64,000 nt of DNA from Cylicocyclus nassatus (GCA_958299035.1 CATQJL010000112.1:63657823-63721822); one strand, 5' to 3'; shown: positions 52,435 to 63,680, numbered from the stretch's first letter. Program-made: numbers and translations. Notes: generated by a model from the letters alone, not told the origin.

Positions 52435-52715
52435 CACGTTTTGCATGTACTTCCTTCTTCAACACAGTGCGTACGCCGTCGCCTATAGTTTAGCGCTTCA
52501 ACGTAACAGAAGAATAGCTAGCATTTTGAAATTTGAAGTAGAGCCCTCACAAAAGCCAGCAGATAGGTCCTTGTTTGCATATTGCGTTAGGAAGAATTGT
52601 AAGATTTGCTTTCGAATCAAGAAATTAAACTTTTTAAACTTTTTGCGAACAGTGTTCTCACAGAAAACGAGAGATTTATCTAATCGTCTAAGATGAAGGG
52701 ATTTAACATTCTCAC

Positions 52716-52785
52716 GGCCGAGTGGTCTAGTGGTATGATTCTCGCTTTGGGTGCGAGAGGTCCCGGTTTCGATCACCGGCTCGCC
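52716..52785 (+). tRNA. tRNA-Pro(TGG) copy 182, 3' acceptor deletion
   Basis: 2-nt acceptor loss. 279-bp step. Confidence 0.6.
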
Positions 52786-52994
52786 CACGTTTTGCATGTA
52801 CTTCCTTCTTCAACACAGTGCGTACGCCGTCGCCTATAGTTTAGCGCTTCAACGTAACAGAAGAATAGCTAGCGTTTTGAAATTTGAAGTAGAGTCCTCA
52901 CAAAAAACGCCAGCAGATAGGACCTTGTTTGTACTCTCACAGAAAGCGACAGATATATCTCATCGTCTAAGATGGAGGGATTTAACATTCTCAC

Positions 52995-53066
52995 GGCCGA
53001 GTGGTCTAGTGGTATGGTTCTCGCTTTGGGTGCGAGAGGTCCCGGTTTCGATCACCGGCTCGGCCC
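52995..53066 (+). tRNA. tRNA-Pro(TGG) copy 183
   Basis: A23G in the D stem, a T-G wobble. 356-bp hybrid step. Confidence 0.8.
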
Positions 53067-53350
53067 CACGTTTTGCATGTACTTCCTTCTTCAACACAGT
53101 GCGTACGCCTTCGTCTATAGTTTAGCGCTTCAACGTAACAGAAGAATAGCTAGCGTTTTGAAATTTGAAGTAGAGTCCTCACAAAAAACGCCAGCAGATA
53201 GGACCTTGTTTGCATATTGCGTTAGGAAGAATTGTAAGATTTGCTTTCGAATCAAGAAATTAAACTTTTTAAACTTTTTGCGAACAGTGTTCTCACAGAA
53301 AACGAGAGATTTATCTAATCGTCTAAGATGAAGGGATTTAACATTCTCAC

Positions 53351-53420
53351 GGCCGAGTGGTCTAGGGGTATGATTCTCGCTTTGGGTGCGAGAGGTCCCG
53401 GTTTCGATCACCGGCTCGCC
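53351..53420 (+). tRNA. tRNA-Pro(TGG) copy 184, 3' acceptor deletion
   Basis: 2-nt acceptor loss and T16G, duplicate of copy 177. 279-bp step. Confidence 0.6.
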
Positions 53421-53629
53421 CACGTTTTGCATGTACTTCCTTCTTCAACACAGTGCGTACGCCGTCGCCTATAGTTTAGCGCTTCAACGTAACAGAAGAA
53501 TAGCTAGCGTTTTGAATTTTGAAGTAGAGTCCTCACAAAAAACGCCAGCAGATAGGACCTTGTTTGTACTCTCACAGAAAGCGACAGATATATCTCATCG
53601 TCTAAGATGGAGGGATTTAACATTTTCAC

Positions 53630-53701
53630 GGCCGAGTGGTCTAGTGGTATGATTCTCGCTTTGGGTGCGAGAGGTCCCGGTTTCGATCACCGGCTCGGCC
53701 C
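53630..53701 (+). tRNA. tRNA-Pro(TGG) copy 185
   Basis: Consensus. 278-bp hybrid step. Confidence 0.86.
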
Positions 53702-53833
53702 TACGTTTTGCATGTACTTCCTTCTTCAACACAGTGCGTACGCCGTCGCCTATAGTTTAGCGCTTCAACATAACAGAAGAATAGCTAGCATTTTGAAATT
53801 TGAAGTAGAGCCCTCACAAAAGCGAGCAGATAG

Positions 53834-54031
<198 letters not shown>

Positions 54032-54058
54032 TAAGATGAAGGGATTTAACTTTCTCAC

Positions 54059-54130
54059 GGCCGAGTGGTCTAGTGGTATGATTCTCGCTTTGGGTGCGAG
54101 AGGTCCCGGTTTCGGTCACCGGCTCGGCCC
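54059..54130 (+). tRNA. tRNA-Pro(TGG) copy 187
   Basis: A57G. L step. Confidence 0.72.
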
Positions 54131-54411
54131 CACGTTTTGCATGTACTTCCTTCTTCAACACAGTGCGTACGCCGTCGCCTATAGTTTAGCGCTTCAACGT
54201 AACAGAAGAATAGCTAGCATTTTGAAATTTGAAGTAGAGCCCTCACAAAAGCCAGCAGATAGGTCCTTGTTTGCATATTGCGTTAGGAAGAATTGTAAGA
54301 TTTGCTTTCGAATCAAGAAATTAAACTTTTTAAACTTTTTGCGAACAGTGTTCTCACAGAAAACGAGAGATTTATCTAATCGTCTAAGATGAAGGGATTT
54401 AACATTCTCAC

Positions 54412-54483
54412 GGCCGAGTGGTCTAGTGGTATGATTCTCGCTTTGGGTGCGAGAGGTCCCGGTTTCGGTCACCGGCTCGGCCC
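54412..54483 (+). tRNA. tRNA-Pro(TGG) copy 188
   Basis: A57G. L step. Confidence 0.72.
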
Positions 54484-54764
54484 CACGTTTTGCATGTACT
54501 TCCTTCTTCAACACAGTGCGTACGCCGTCGCCTATAGTTTAGCGCTTCAACGTAACAGAAGAATAGCTAGCATTTTGAAATTTGAAGTAGAGCCCTCACA
54601 AAAGCCAGCAGATAGGTCCTTGTTTGCATATTGCGTTAGGAAGAATTGTAAGATTTGCTTTCGAATCAAGAAATTAAACTTTTTAAACTTTTTGCGAACA
54701 GTGTTCTCACAGAAAACGAGAGATTTATCTAATCGTCTAAGATGAAGGGATTTAACATTCTCAC

Positions 54765-54834
54765 GGCCGAGTGGTCTAGTGGTATGATTCTCGCTTTGGG
54801 TGCGAGAGGTCCCGGTTTCGATCACCGGCTCGCC
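54765..54834 (+). tRNA. tRNA-Pro(TGG) copy 189, 3' acceptor deletion
   Basis: 2-nt acceptor loss. 279-bp step. Confidence 0.6.
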
Positions 54835-55043
54835 CACGTTTTGCATGTACTTCCTTCTTCAACACAGTGCGTACGCCGTCGCCTATAGTTTAGCGCTTCA
54901 ACGTAACAGAAGAATAGCTAGCGTTTTGAAATTTGAAGTAGAGTCCTCACAAAAAACGCCAGCAGATAGGACCTTGTTTGTACTCTCACAGAAAGCGACA
55001 GATATATCTCATCGTCTAAGATGGAGGGATTTAACATTCTCAC

Positions 55044-55115
55044 GGCCGAGTGGTCTAGTGGTATGGTTCTCGCTTTGGGTGCGAGAGGTCCCGGTTTCGA
55101 TCACCGGCTCGGCCC
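55044..55115 (+). tRNA. tRNA-Pro(TGG) copy 190
   Basis: A23G. 356-bp hybrid step. Confidence 0.8.
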
Positions 55116-55399
55116 CACGTTTTGCATGTACTTCCTTCTTCAACACAGTGCGTACGCCTTCGTCTATAGTTTAGCGCTTCAACGTAACAGAAGAATAGCT
55201 AGCGTTTTGAAATTTGAAGTAGAGTCCTCACAAAAAACGCCAGCAGATAGGACCTTGTTTGCATATTGCGTTAGGAAGAATTGTAAGATTTGCTTTCGAA
55301 TCAAGAAATTAAACTTTTTAAACTTTTTGCGAACAGTGTTCTCACAGAAAACGAGAGATTTATCTAATCGTCTAAGATGAAGGGATTTAACATTCTCAC

Positions 55400-55469
55400 G
55401 GCCGAGTGGTCTAGTGGTATGATTCTCGCTTTGGGTGCGAGAGGTCCCGGTTTCGATCACCGGCTCGCC
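55400..55469 (+). tRNA. tRNA-Pro(TGG) copy 191, 3' acceptor deletion
   Basis: 2-nt acceptor loss. 279-bp step. Confidence 0.6.
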
Positions 55470-55678
55470 CACGTTTTGCATGTACTTCCTTCTTCAACAC
55501 AGTGCGTACGCCGTCGCCTATAGTTTAGCGCTTCAACGTAACAGAAGAATAGCTAGCGTTTTGAAATTTGAAGTAGAGTCCTCACAAAAAACGCCAGCAG
55601 ATAGGACCTTGTTTGTACTCTCACAGAAAGCGACAGATATATCTCATCGTCTAAGATGGAGGGATTTAACATTCTCAC

Positions 55679-55750
55679 GGCCGAGTGGTCTAGTGGTATG
55701 GTTCTCGCTTTGGGTGCGAGAGGTCCCGGTTTCGATCACCGGCTCGGCCC
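55679..55750 (+). tRNA. tRNA-Pro(TGG) copy 192
   Basis: A23G. 356-bp hybrid step. Confidence 0.8.
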
Positions 55751-56034
55751 CACGTTTTGCATGTACTTCCTTCTTCAACACAGTGCGTACGCCTTCGTCT
55801 ATAGTTTAGCGCTTCAACGTAACAGAAGAATAGCTAGCGTTTTGAAATTTGAAGTAGAGTCCTCACAAAAAACGCCAGCAGATAGGACCTTGTTTGCATA
55901 TTGCGTTAGGAAGAATTGTAAGATTTGCTTTCGAATCAAGAAATTAAACTTTTTAAACTTTTTGCGAACAGTGTTCTCACAGAAAACGAGAGATTTATCT
56001 AATCGTCTAAGATGAAGGGATTTAACATTCTCAC

Positions 56035-56106
56035 GGCCGAGTGGTCTAGTGGTATGATTCTCGCTTTGGGTGCGAGAGGTCCCGGTTTCGATCACCGGCT
56101 CGGCCC
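56035..56106 (+). tRNA. tRNA-Pro(TGG) copy 193
   Basis: Consensus. M step. Confidence 0.86.
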
Positions 56107-56315
56107 TACGTTTTGCATGTACTTCCTTCTTCAACACAGTGCGTACGCCGTCGCCTATAGTTTAGCGCTTCAACGTAACAGAAGAATAGCTAGCGTTTTG
56201 AAATTTGAAGTAGAGTCCTCACAAAAAACGCCAGCCTATAGGACCTTGTTTGTACTCTCACAGAAAACGACAGATATATCTCATCGTCTAAGATGGAGGG
56301 ATTTAACATTCTCAC

Positions 56316-56387
56316 GGCCGAGTGGTCTAGTGGTATGATTCTCGCTTTGGGTGCGAGAGGTCCCGGTTTCGATCACCGGCTCGGCCC
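56316..56387 (+). tRNA. tRNA-Pro(TGG) copy 194
   Basis: Consensus; T4 preceded by TATG, and a T7 run follows in the spacer. L step. Confidence 0.86.
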
Positions 56388-56668
56388 TATGTTTTGCATG
56401 TACTATTTTTTTCAACACAGTGCGTACGCCTTCGCCTATAGTTTAACGCTTCAACGTAACAGAAGAATAGCTAGCATTTTGAAATTTGAAGTAGAGCCCT
56501 TACAAAAGCCAGCAGATAGGTCCTTGTTTGCATATTGCGTTAGGAAGAATTGTAAGATTTGCTTTCGAATCAAGAAATTAAACTTTTTAAACTTTTTGCG
56601 AACAGTGTTCTCACAGAAAACGAGAGATTTATCTCATCGTCTAAGATGAAGGGATTTAACTTTCTCAC

Positions 56669-56740
56669 GGCCGAGTGGTCTAGTGGTATGATTCTCGCTT
56701 TGGGTGCGAGAGGTCCCGGTTTCGGTCACCGGCTCGGCCC
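56669..56740 (+). tRNA. tRNA-Pro(TGG) copy 195
   Basis: A57G. L step. Confidence 0.72.
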
Positions 56741-57021
56741 CACGTTTTGCATGTACTTCCTTCTTCAACACAGTGCGTACGCCGTCGCCTATAGTTTAGC
56801 GCTTCAACGTAACAGAAGAATAGCTAGCATTTTGAAATTTGAAGTAGAGCCCTCACAAAAGCCAGCAGATAGGTCCTTGTTTGCATATTGCGTTAGGAAG
56901 AATTGTAAGATTTGCTTTCGAATCAAGAAATTAAACTTTTTAAACTTTTTGCGAACAGTGTTCTTACAGAAAACGAGAGATTTATCTAATCGTCTAAGAT
57001 GAAGGGATTTAACATTCTCAC

Positions 57022-57093
57022 GGCCGAGTGGTCTAGTGGTATGATTCTCGCTTTGGGTGCGAGAGGTCCCGGTTTCGATCACCGGCTCGGCCC
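57022..57093 (+). tRNA. tRNA-Pro(TGG) copy 196
   Basis: Consensus. M step. Confidence 0.86.
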
Positions 57094-57302
57094 CACGTTT
57101 TGCATGTACTTCCTTCTTCAACACAGTGAGTACGCCGTCGCCTATAGTTTAGCGCTTCAACGTAACAGAAGAATAGCTAGCGTTTTGAAATTTGAAGTAG
57201 AGTCCTCACAAAAAACGCCAGCAGATAGGACCTTGTTTGTACTCTCACAGAAAACGACAGATATATCTCATTGTCTAAGATGGAGGGATTTAACATTCTC
57301 AC

Positions 57303-57374
57303 GGCCGAGTGGTCTAGTGGTATGATTATGGCTTTGGGTGCGAGAGGTCCCGGTTTCGATCACCGGCTCGGCCC
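57303..57374 (+). tRNA. tRNA-Pro(TGG) copy 197
   Basis: C26A and C28G break two anticodon-stem pairs. Likely unstable. S step. Confidence 0.62.
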
Positions 57375-57453
57375 TACGTTTTGCGAACAGTGTTCTCACA
57401 GAAAACGAGAGATTTATCTAATCGTCTAAGATGAAGGGATTTATCTTTCTCAC

Positions 57454-57525
57454 GGCCGAGTGGTCTAGTGGTATGATTCTCGCTTTGGGTGCGAGAGGTC
57501 CCGGTTTCGGTCACCGGCTCGGCCC
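57454..57525 (+). tRNA. tRNA-Pro(TGG) copy 198
   Basis: A57G. L step. Confidence 0.72.
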
Positions 57526-57806
57526 CACGTTTTGCATGTACTTCCTTCTTCAACACAGTGCGTACGCCGTCGCCTATAGTTTAGCGCTTCAACGTAACAG
57601 AAGAATAGCTAGCGTTTTGAAATTTGAAGTAGAGCCCTCACAAAAGCCAGCAGATAGGTCCTTGTTTGCATATTGCGCTAGGAAGAATTGTAAGATTTGC
57701 TTTCGAATCAAGAAATTAAACTTTTTAAACTTTTTGCGAACAGTGTTCTCACAGAAAACGAGAGATTTATCTAATTGTCTAAGATGAAGGGATTTAACAT
57801 TCTCAC

Positions 57807-57878
57807 GGCCGAGTGGTCTAGTGGTATGATTCTCGCTTTGGGTGCGAGAGGTCCCGGTTTCGATCACCGGCTCGGCCC
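57807..57878 (+). tRNA. tRNA-Pro(TGG) copy 199
   Basis: Consensus. M step. Confidence 0.86.
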
Positions 57879-58087
57879 TACGTTTTGCATGTACTTCCTT
57901 CTTCAACACAGTGCGTACGCCGTCGCCTATAGTTTAGCGCTTCAACGTAACAGAAGAATAGCTAGCGTTTTGAAATTTGAAGTAGAGTCCTCACAAAAAG
58001 CGCCAGCAGATAGGACCTTGTTTGTACTCTCACAGAAAACGACAGATATATCTCATTGTCTAAGATGGAGGGATTTAACATTCTCAC

Positions 58088-58159
58088 GGCCGAGTGGTCT
58101 AGTGGTATGATTCTCGCTTTGGGTGCGAGAGGTCCCGGTTTCGGTCACCGGCTCGGCCC
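58088..58159 (+). tRNA. tRNA-Pro(TGG) copy 200
   Basis: A57G. L step. Confidence 0.72.
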
Positions 58160-58440
58160 CACGTTTTGCATGTACTTCCTTCTTCAACACAGTGCGCACG
58201 CCGTCGCCTATAGTTTAGCGCTTCAACGTAACAGAAGAATAGCTAGCATTTTGAAATTTGAAGTAGAGCCCTCACAAAAGCCAGCAGATAGGTCCTTGTT
58301 TGCATATTGCGTTAGGAAGAATTGTAAGATTTGCTTTCGAATCAAGAAATTAAACTTTTTCAACTTTTTGCGAACAGTGTTCTCACAGAAAACGAGAGAT
58401 TTATCTAATCGTCTAAGATGAAGGGATTTAACATTCTCAC

Positions 58441-58510
58441 GGCCGAGTGGTCTAGTGGTATGATTCTCGCTTTGGGTGCGAGAGGTCCCGGTTTCGATCA
58501 CCGGCTCGCC
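58441..58510 (+). tRNA. tRNA-Pro(TGG) copy 201, 3' acceptor deletion
   Basis: 2-nt acceptor loss. 279-bp step. Confidence 0.6.
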
Positions 58511-58719
58511 CACGTTTTGCATGTACTTCCTTCTTCAACACAGTGCGTACGCCGTCGCCTATAGTTTAGCGCTTCAACGTAACAGAAGAATAGCTAGCGT
58601 TTTGAAATTTGAAGTAGAGTCCTCACAAAAAACGCCAGCAGATAGGACCTTGTTTGTACTCTCACAGAAAGCGACAGATATATCTCATCGTCTAAGATGG
58701 AGGGATTTAACATTCTCAC

Positions 58720-58791
58720 GGCCGAGTGGTCTAGTGGTATGGTTCTCGCTTTGGGTGCGAGAGGTCCCGGTTTCGATCACCGGCTCGGCCC
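58720..58791 (+). tRNA. tRNA-Pro(TGG) copy 202
   Basis: A23G. 356-bp hybrid step. Confidence 0.8.
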
Positions 58792-59075
58792 CACGTTTTG
58801 CATGTACTTCCTTCTTCAACACAGTGCGTACGCCTTCGCCTATAGTTTAGCGCTTCAACGTAACAGAAGAATAGCTAGCGTTTTGAAATTTGAAGTAGAG
58901 TCCTCACAAAAAACGCCAGCAGATAGGACCTTGTTTGCATATTGCGTTAGGAAGAATTGTAAGATTTGCTTTCGAATCAAGAAATTAAACTTTTTAAACT
59001 TTTTGCGAACAGTGTTCTCACAGAAAACGAGAGATTTATCTAATCGTCTAAGATGAAGGGATTTAACATTCTCAC

Positions 59076-59147
59076 GGCCGAGTGGTCTAGTGGTATGATT
59101 CTCGCTTTGGGTGCGAGAGGTCCCGGTTTCGATCACCGGCTCGGCCC
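59076..59147 (+). tRNA. tRNA-Pro(TGG) copy 203
   Basis: Consensus. M step. Confidence 0.86.
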
Positions 59148-59356
59148 TACGTTTTGCATGTACTTCCTTCTTCAACACAGTGCGTACGCCGTCGCCTATA
59201 GTTTAGCGCTTCAACGTAACAGAAGAATAGCTAGCGTTTTGAAATTTGAAGTAGAGTCCTCACAAAAAACGCCAGCCTATAGGACCTTGTTTGTACTCTC
59301 ACAGAAAACGACAGATATATCTCATCGTCTAAGATGGAGGGATTTAACATTCTCAC

Positions 59357-59428
59357 GGCCGAGTGGTCTAGTGGTATGATTCTCGCTTTGGGTGCGAGAG
59401 GTCCCGGTTTCGATCACCGGCTCGGCCC
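59357..59428 (+). tRNA. tRNA-Pro(TGG) copy 204
   Basis: Consensus; same TATG and T7 spacer changes as copy 194. L step. Confidence 0.86.
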
Positions 59429-59709
59429 TATGTTTTGCATGTACTATTTTTTTCAACACAGTGCGTACGCCTTCGCCTATAGTTTAGCGCTTCAACGTAA
59501 CAGAAGAATAGCTAGCATTTTGAAATTTGAAGTAGAGCCCTTACAAAAGCCAGCAGATAGGTCCTTGTTTGCATATTGCGTTAGGAAGAATTGTAAGATT
59601 TGCTTTCGAATCAAGAAATTAAACTTTTTAAACTTTTTGCGAACAGTGTTCTCACAGAAAACGAGAGATTTATCTCATCGTCTAAGATGAAGGGATTTAA
59701 CTTTCTCAC

Positions 59710-59781
59710 GGCCGAGTGGTCTAGTGGTATGATTCTCGCTTTGGGTGCGAGAGGTCCCGGTTTCGGTCACCGGCTCGGCCC
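59710..59781 (+). tRNA. tRNA-Pro(TGG) copy 205
   Basis: A57G. L step. Confidence 0.72.
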
Positions 59782-60062
59782 CACGTTTTGCATGTATTTC
59801 CTTCTTCAACACAGTGCGTACGCCGTCGCCTATAGTTTAGCGCTTCAACGTAACAGAAGAATAGCTAGCATTTTGAAATTTGAAGTAGAGCCCTCACAAA
59901 AGCCAGCAGATAGGTCCTTGTTTGCATATTGCGTTAGGAAGAATTGTAAGATTTGCTTTCGAATCAAGAAATTAAACTTTTTAAACTTTTTGCGAACAGT
60001 GTTCTTACAGAAAACGAGAGATTTATCTAATCGTCTAAGATGAAGGGATTTAACATTCTCAC

Positions 60063-60134
60063 GGCCGAGTGGTCTAGTGGTATGATTCTCGCTTTGGGTG
60101 CGAGAGGTCCCGGTTTCGATCACCGGCTCGGCCC
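60063..60134 (+). tRNA. tRNA-Pro(TGG) copy 206
   Basis: Consensus. M step. Confidence 0.86.
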
Positions 60135-60343
60135 CACGTTTTGCATGTACTTCCTTCTTCAACACAGTGAGTACGCCGTCGCCTATAGTTTAGCGCTTCA
60201 ACGTAACAGAAGAATAGCTAGCGTTTTGAAATTTGAAGTAGAGTCCTCACAAAAAGCGCCAGCAGATAGGACCTTGTTTGTACTCTCACAGAAAACGACA
60301 GATATATCTCATTGTCTAAGATGGAGGGATTTAACATTCTCAC

Positions 60344-60415
60344 GGCCGAGTGGTCTAGTGGTATGATTATGGCTTTGGGTGCGAGAGGTTCCGGTTTCGA
60401 TCACCGGCTCGGCCC
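60344..60415 (+). tRNA. tRNA-Pro(TGG) copy 207
   Basis: C26A, C28G as in copy 197, plus C47T. S step. Confidence 0.6.
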
Positions 60416-60494
60416 TACGTTTTGCGAACAGTGTTCTCACAGAAAACGAGAGATTTATCTAATCGTCTAAGATGAAGGGATTTATCTTTCTCAC

Positions 60495-60566
60495 GGCCGA
60501 GTGGTCTAGTGGTATGATTCTCGCTTTGGGTGCGAGAGGTCCCGGTTTCGATCACCGGCTCGGCCC
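60495..60566 (+). tRNA. tRNA-Pro(TGG) copy 208
   Basis: Consensus. L step. Confidence 0.86.
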
Positions 60567-60847
60567 CACGTTTTGCATGTACTTCCTTCTTCAACACAGT
60601 GCGTACGCCGTCGCCTATAGTTTAGCGCTTCAACGTAACAGAATAATAGCTAGCATTTTGAAATTTGAAGTAGAGCCCTCACAAAAGCCAGCAGATAGGT
60701 CCTTGTTTGCATATTGCGCTAGGAAGAATTGTAAGATTTGCTTTCGAATCAAGAAATTAAACTTTTTAAACTTTTTGCGAACAGTGTTCTCACAGAAAAC
60801 GAGAGATTTATCTAATCGTCTAAGATGAAGGGATTTAACATTCTCAC

Positions 60848-60919
60848 GGCCGAGTGGTCTAGTGGTATGATTCTCGCTTTGGGTGCGAGAGGTCCCGGTT
60901 TCGATCACCGGCTCGGCCC
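60848..60919 (+). tRNA. tRNA-Pro(TGG) copy 209
   Basis: Consensus. M step. Confidence 0.86.
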
Positions 60920-61128
60920 TACGTTTTGCATGTACTTCCTTCTTCAACACAGTGCGTACGCCGTCGCCTATAGTTTAGCGCTTCAACGTAACAGAAGAAT
61001 AGCTAGCGTTTTGAAATTTGAAGTAGAGTCCTCACAAAAAGCGCCAGCAGATAGGACCTTGTTTGTACTCTCACAGAAAACGACAGATATATCTCATTGT
61101 CTAAGATGGAGGGATTTAACATTCTCAC

Positions 61129-61199
61129 GGCGAGTGGTCTAGTGGTATGATTCTCGCTTTGGGTGCGAGAGGTCCCGGTTTCGGTCACCGGCTCGGCCC
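61129..61199 (+). tRNA. tRNA-Pro(TGG) copy 210, 1-nt acceptor deletion
   Basis: One C of the pair at 3-4 is lost, giving 71 nt with a shortened acceptor strand; also A57G. L spacer follows. Confidence 0.58.
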
Positions 61200-61480
61200 C
61201 ACGTTTTGCATGTACTTCCTTCTTCAACACAGTGCGCACGCCGTCGCCTATAGTTTAGCGCTTCAACGTAACAGAAGAATAGCTAGCATTTTGAAATTTG
61301 AAGTAGAGCCCTCACAAAAGCCAGCAGATAGGTCCTTGTTTGCATATTGCGTTAGGAAGAATTGTAAGATTTGCTTTCGAATCAAGAAATTAAACTTTTT
61401 AAACTTTTTGCGAACAGTGTTCTCACAGAAAACGAGAGATTTATCTAATCGTCTAAGATGAAGGGATTTAACATTCTCAC

Positions 61481-61552
61481 GGCCGAGTGGTCTAGTGGTA
61501 TGATTCTCGCTTTGGGTGCGAGAGGTCCCGGTTTCGATCACCGGCTCGGCCC
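61481..61552 (+). tRNA. tRNA-Pro(TGG) copy 211
   Basis: Consensus. Its L spacer is interrupted by the foldback element, so the next gene is 1069 bp away. Confidence 0.86.
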
Positions 61553-61806
61553 CACGTTTTGCATGTACTTCCTTCTTCAACACAGTGCGCACGCCGTCGC
61601 CTATAGTTTAGCGCTTCAACGTAACAGAAGAATAGCTAGCATTTTGAAATTTGAAGTAGAGCCCTCACAAAAGCCAGCAGATAGGTCCTTGTTTGCATAT
61701 TGCGCTAGGAAGAATTGTAAGATTTGCTTTCGAATCAAGAAATTAAACTTTTTAAACTTTTTGCGAACAGTGTTCTCACAGAAAACGAGAGATTTATCTA
61801 ATCGTC

Positions 61807-61809
61807 TAA
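61807..61809. repeat. Left target-site duplication (TAA)
   Basis: Intact units read CGTCTAAGATG here; the TAA is present on both sides of the element. Confidence 0.75.
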
Positions 61810-62150
61810 GGGCCGCATGCACTAACAGCCCCGCGGGGAGGGGATCGCAGCTTAAAAGAAAGCTTCATATTTCGAAACTCCAAATACTTGGATTTCACGT
61901 TGTGTACCTATCCATAAGTATTCCTACTACCCTTCACTATGAACATGTTAAAGAGGAGCGAGACGCTGTACGAACTGCGTTTTCTAGCTTTTGTATGATC
62001 CCTGATGATCCCCGGCGCTTTTCTTCAAAGTCATTTTTCTTTCTCCGAAGTTAACGAAAAACTTCCAAAGTAGTGCAGATTATATAACCCGACAGTGCTA
62101 AGCATGTTGCTGATAAGAACAAATGATGTTTTGAAGTCATGAAATTTTCG
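61810..62150 (+). repeat. Left inverted arm of the foldback element
   Basis: Pairs with 62181-62522 in inverse orientation, with scattered mismatches. It includes the GC palindrome CCCCGCGGGG at 61829-61838. A frame of about 75 codons is open through the arm as an extension from tRNA gene 211, with a mirror frame in the other arm; no known domain is seen. Confidence 0.85.
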
Positions 62151-62180
62151 ATGATCCACAGGTCGAAATTTGAGGTTTAC

Positions 62181-62522
62181 CGAAAAATTCGACATTTCAA
62201 AAACTCATTTGTTCTCATCAGCAACATGCTTAGCACTGTTGTTTTAGATGTTCAGTACAACTTTGGAAGGTTTTCGTTAACTTCGGAAAAAGAAAAATGA
62301 CTTTAAAGAAAAGCGCCGGGGATCACCAGGGATCATACAAAAGCTGGAAAATGCGGTTCGTACAGCTTCTCGCTCCTGGTCAACATGTTCATAGTGAGGG
62401 GTAGTGGGAATACTTATGGATAGGTACACAATGTGAAATCCAGGTATCTGGAGTTTCGAAATATAAAGCTTTCTCTTAAGCTGCGGTCCCCTCCCCAGCG
62501 GGGAGGTTAGTGCATGCGGCCC
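62181..62522 (-). repeat. Right inverted arm of the foldback element
   Basis: Inverse copy of the left arm; it ends in GCGGCCC against the right TAA. Small differences from the left arm include a changed GC-rich block near the tip. Confidence 0.85.
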
Positions 62523-62525
62523 TAA
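62523..62525. repeat. Right target-site duplication (TAA)
   Basis: Second TAA, followed by GATGAAGGG of the normal leader of the next gene. Confidence 0.75.
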
Positions 62526-62549
62526 GATGAAGGGATTTAACATTCTCAC

Positions 62550-62621
62550 GGCCGAGTGGTCTAGTGGTATGATTCTCGCTTTGGGTGCGAGAGGTCCCGG
62601 TTTCGATCACCGGCTCGGCCC
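62550..62621 (+). tRNA. tRNA-Pro(TGG) copy 212
   Basis: Consensus. Only about 27 nt of normal leader remain between the element and the gene. 278-bp step. Confidence 0.86.
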
Positions 62622-62827
62622 TACGTTTTGCATGTACTTCCTTCTTCAACACAGTGCGTACGCCGTCGCCTATAGTTTAGCGCTTCAACGTAACAAAAGA
62701 ATAGCTAGCATTTTGAAATTTGAAGTGGAGCCCTCACAAAAGCCAGCAGATAGGACGTTGTTTGTACTCTCACAGAAAACGACAGATATATCTAATCGTC
62801 TAAGATGAAGGGATTTAACATTCTCAC

Positions 62828-62898
62828 GGCGAGTGGTCTAGTGGTATGATTCTCGCTTTGGGTGCGAGAGGTCCCGGTTTCGATCACCGGCTCGGCCC
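62828..62898 (+). tRNA. tRNA-Pro(TGG) copy 213, 1-nt acceptor deletion
   Basis: Same loss of one C at 3-4 as copy 210; otherwise consensus. L spacer follows. Confidence 0.6.
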
Positions 62899-63179
62899 TA
62901 CGTTTTGCATGTACTTCCTTCTTCAACACAGTGCGTACGCCGTCGCCTATAGTTTAGCGCTTCAACGTAACAAAAGAATAGCTAGCGTTTTGAAATTTGA
63001 AGTGGAGCCCTCACAAAAGCCAGCAGATAGGTCCTTGTTTGCATATTGCGCTAAGAAGAATTGTAAGATTTGCTTTCGAATCAAGAAATTAAACTTTTTA
63101 AACTTTTTGCGAACAGTGTTCTCACAGAAAACGAGAGATTTATCTAATCGTCTAAGATGAAGGGATTTAACATTCTCAC

Positions 63180-63251
63180 GGCCGAGTGGTCTAGTGGTAT
63201 GATTCTCGCTTTGGGTGCGAGAGGTCCCGGTTTCGATCACCGGCTCGGCCC
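63180..63251 (+). tRNA. tRNA-Pro(TGG) copy 214
   Basis: Consensus. 278-bp step. Confidence 0.86.
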
Positions 63252-63383
63252 TACGTTTTGCATGTACTTCCTTCTTCAACACAGTGCGTACGCCGTCGCC
63301 TATAGTTTAGCGCTTCAACGTAACAAAAGAATAGCTAGCATTTTGAAATTTGAAGTGGAGCCCTCACAAAAGCCAGCAGATAG

Positions 63384-63581
<198 letters not shown>

Positions 63582-63608
63582 TAAGATGGAGGGATTTAAC
63601 TTTCTCAC

Positions 63609-63680
63609 GGCCGAGTGGTCTAGTGGTATGATTCTCGCTTTGGGTGCGAGAGGTCCCGGTTTCGGTCACCGCCTCGGCCC
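63609..63680 (+). tRNA. tRNA-Pro(TGG) copy 216
   Basis: A57G, G64C. L step. Confidence 0.7.

Larger units (their letters stand above)
56035..61128 (+). repeat. Duplication with 3041-bp period
   Basis: Genes 193-202 and 203-209 match in steps. Both carry odd spacer changes: CAGCCTATAGG, CTATGTTTTG after the gene, and a T-rich ACTATTTTTTTCAAC. The copies differ at a few sites, for example A57G in gene 198 but not in gene 208. Confidence 0.85.
61810..62522. mobile_element. Foldback MITE-like element, TAA target duplication
   Basis: A 713-bp non-array sequence made of two inverted arms of about 341 nt (61810-62150 and 62181-62522) around a loop of about 30 nt. Its ends are GGGCCGCATGCACTAAC and the inverted equivalent, and it is flanked by TAA on both sides. 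A 3-bp TAA/TTA target duplication with GG-starting termini fits PIF/Harbinger-type non-autonomous elements; this family call is inference. No transposase is encoded. The arms differ at a number of sites, so they are not a fresh palindrome. A 5-bp CTAAG duplication with ends starting GGCC is an alternative reading. Confidence 0.85.

Noticed and set aside
61820..62549. Similar peptides of about 75 residues in both arms of the foldback element
   Set aside because: Similarity follows from the inverted DNA arms. One frame starts in the upstream tRNA unit and the other in the downstream leader; there is no transposase motif.
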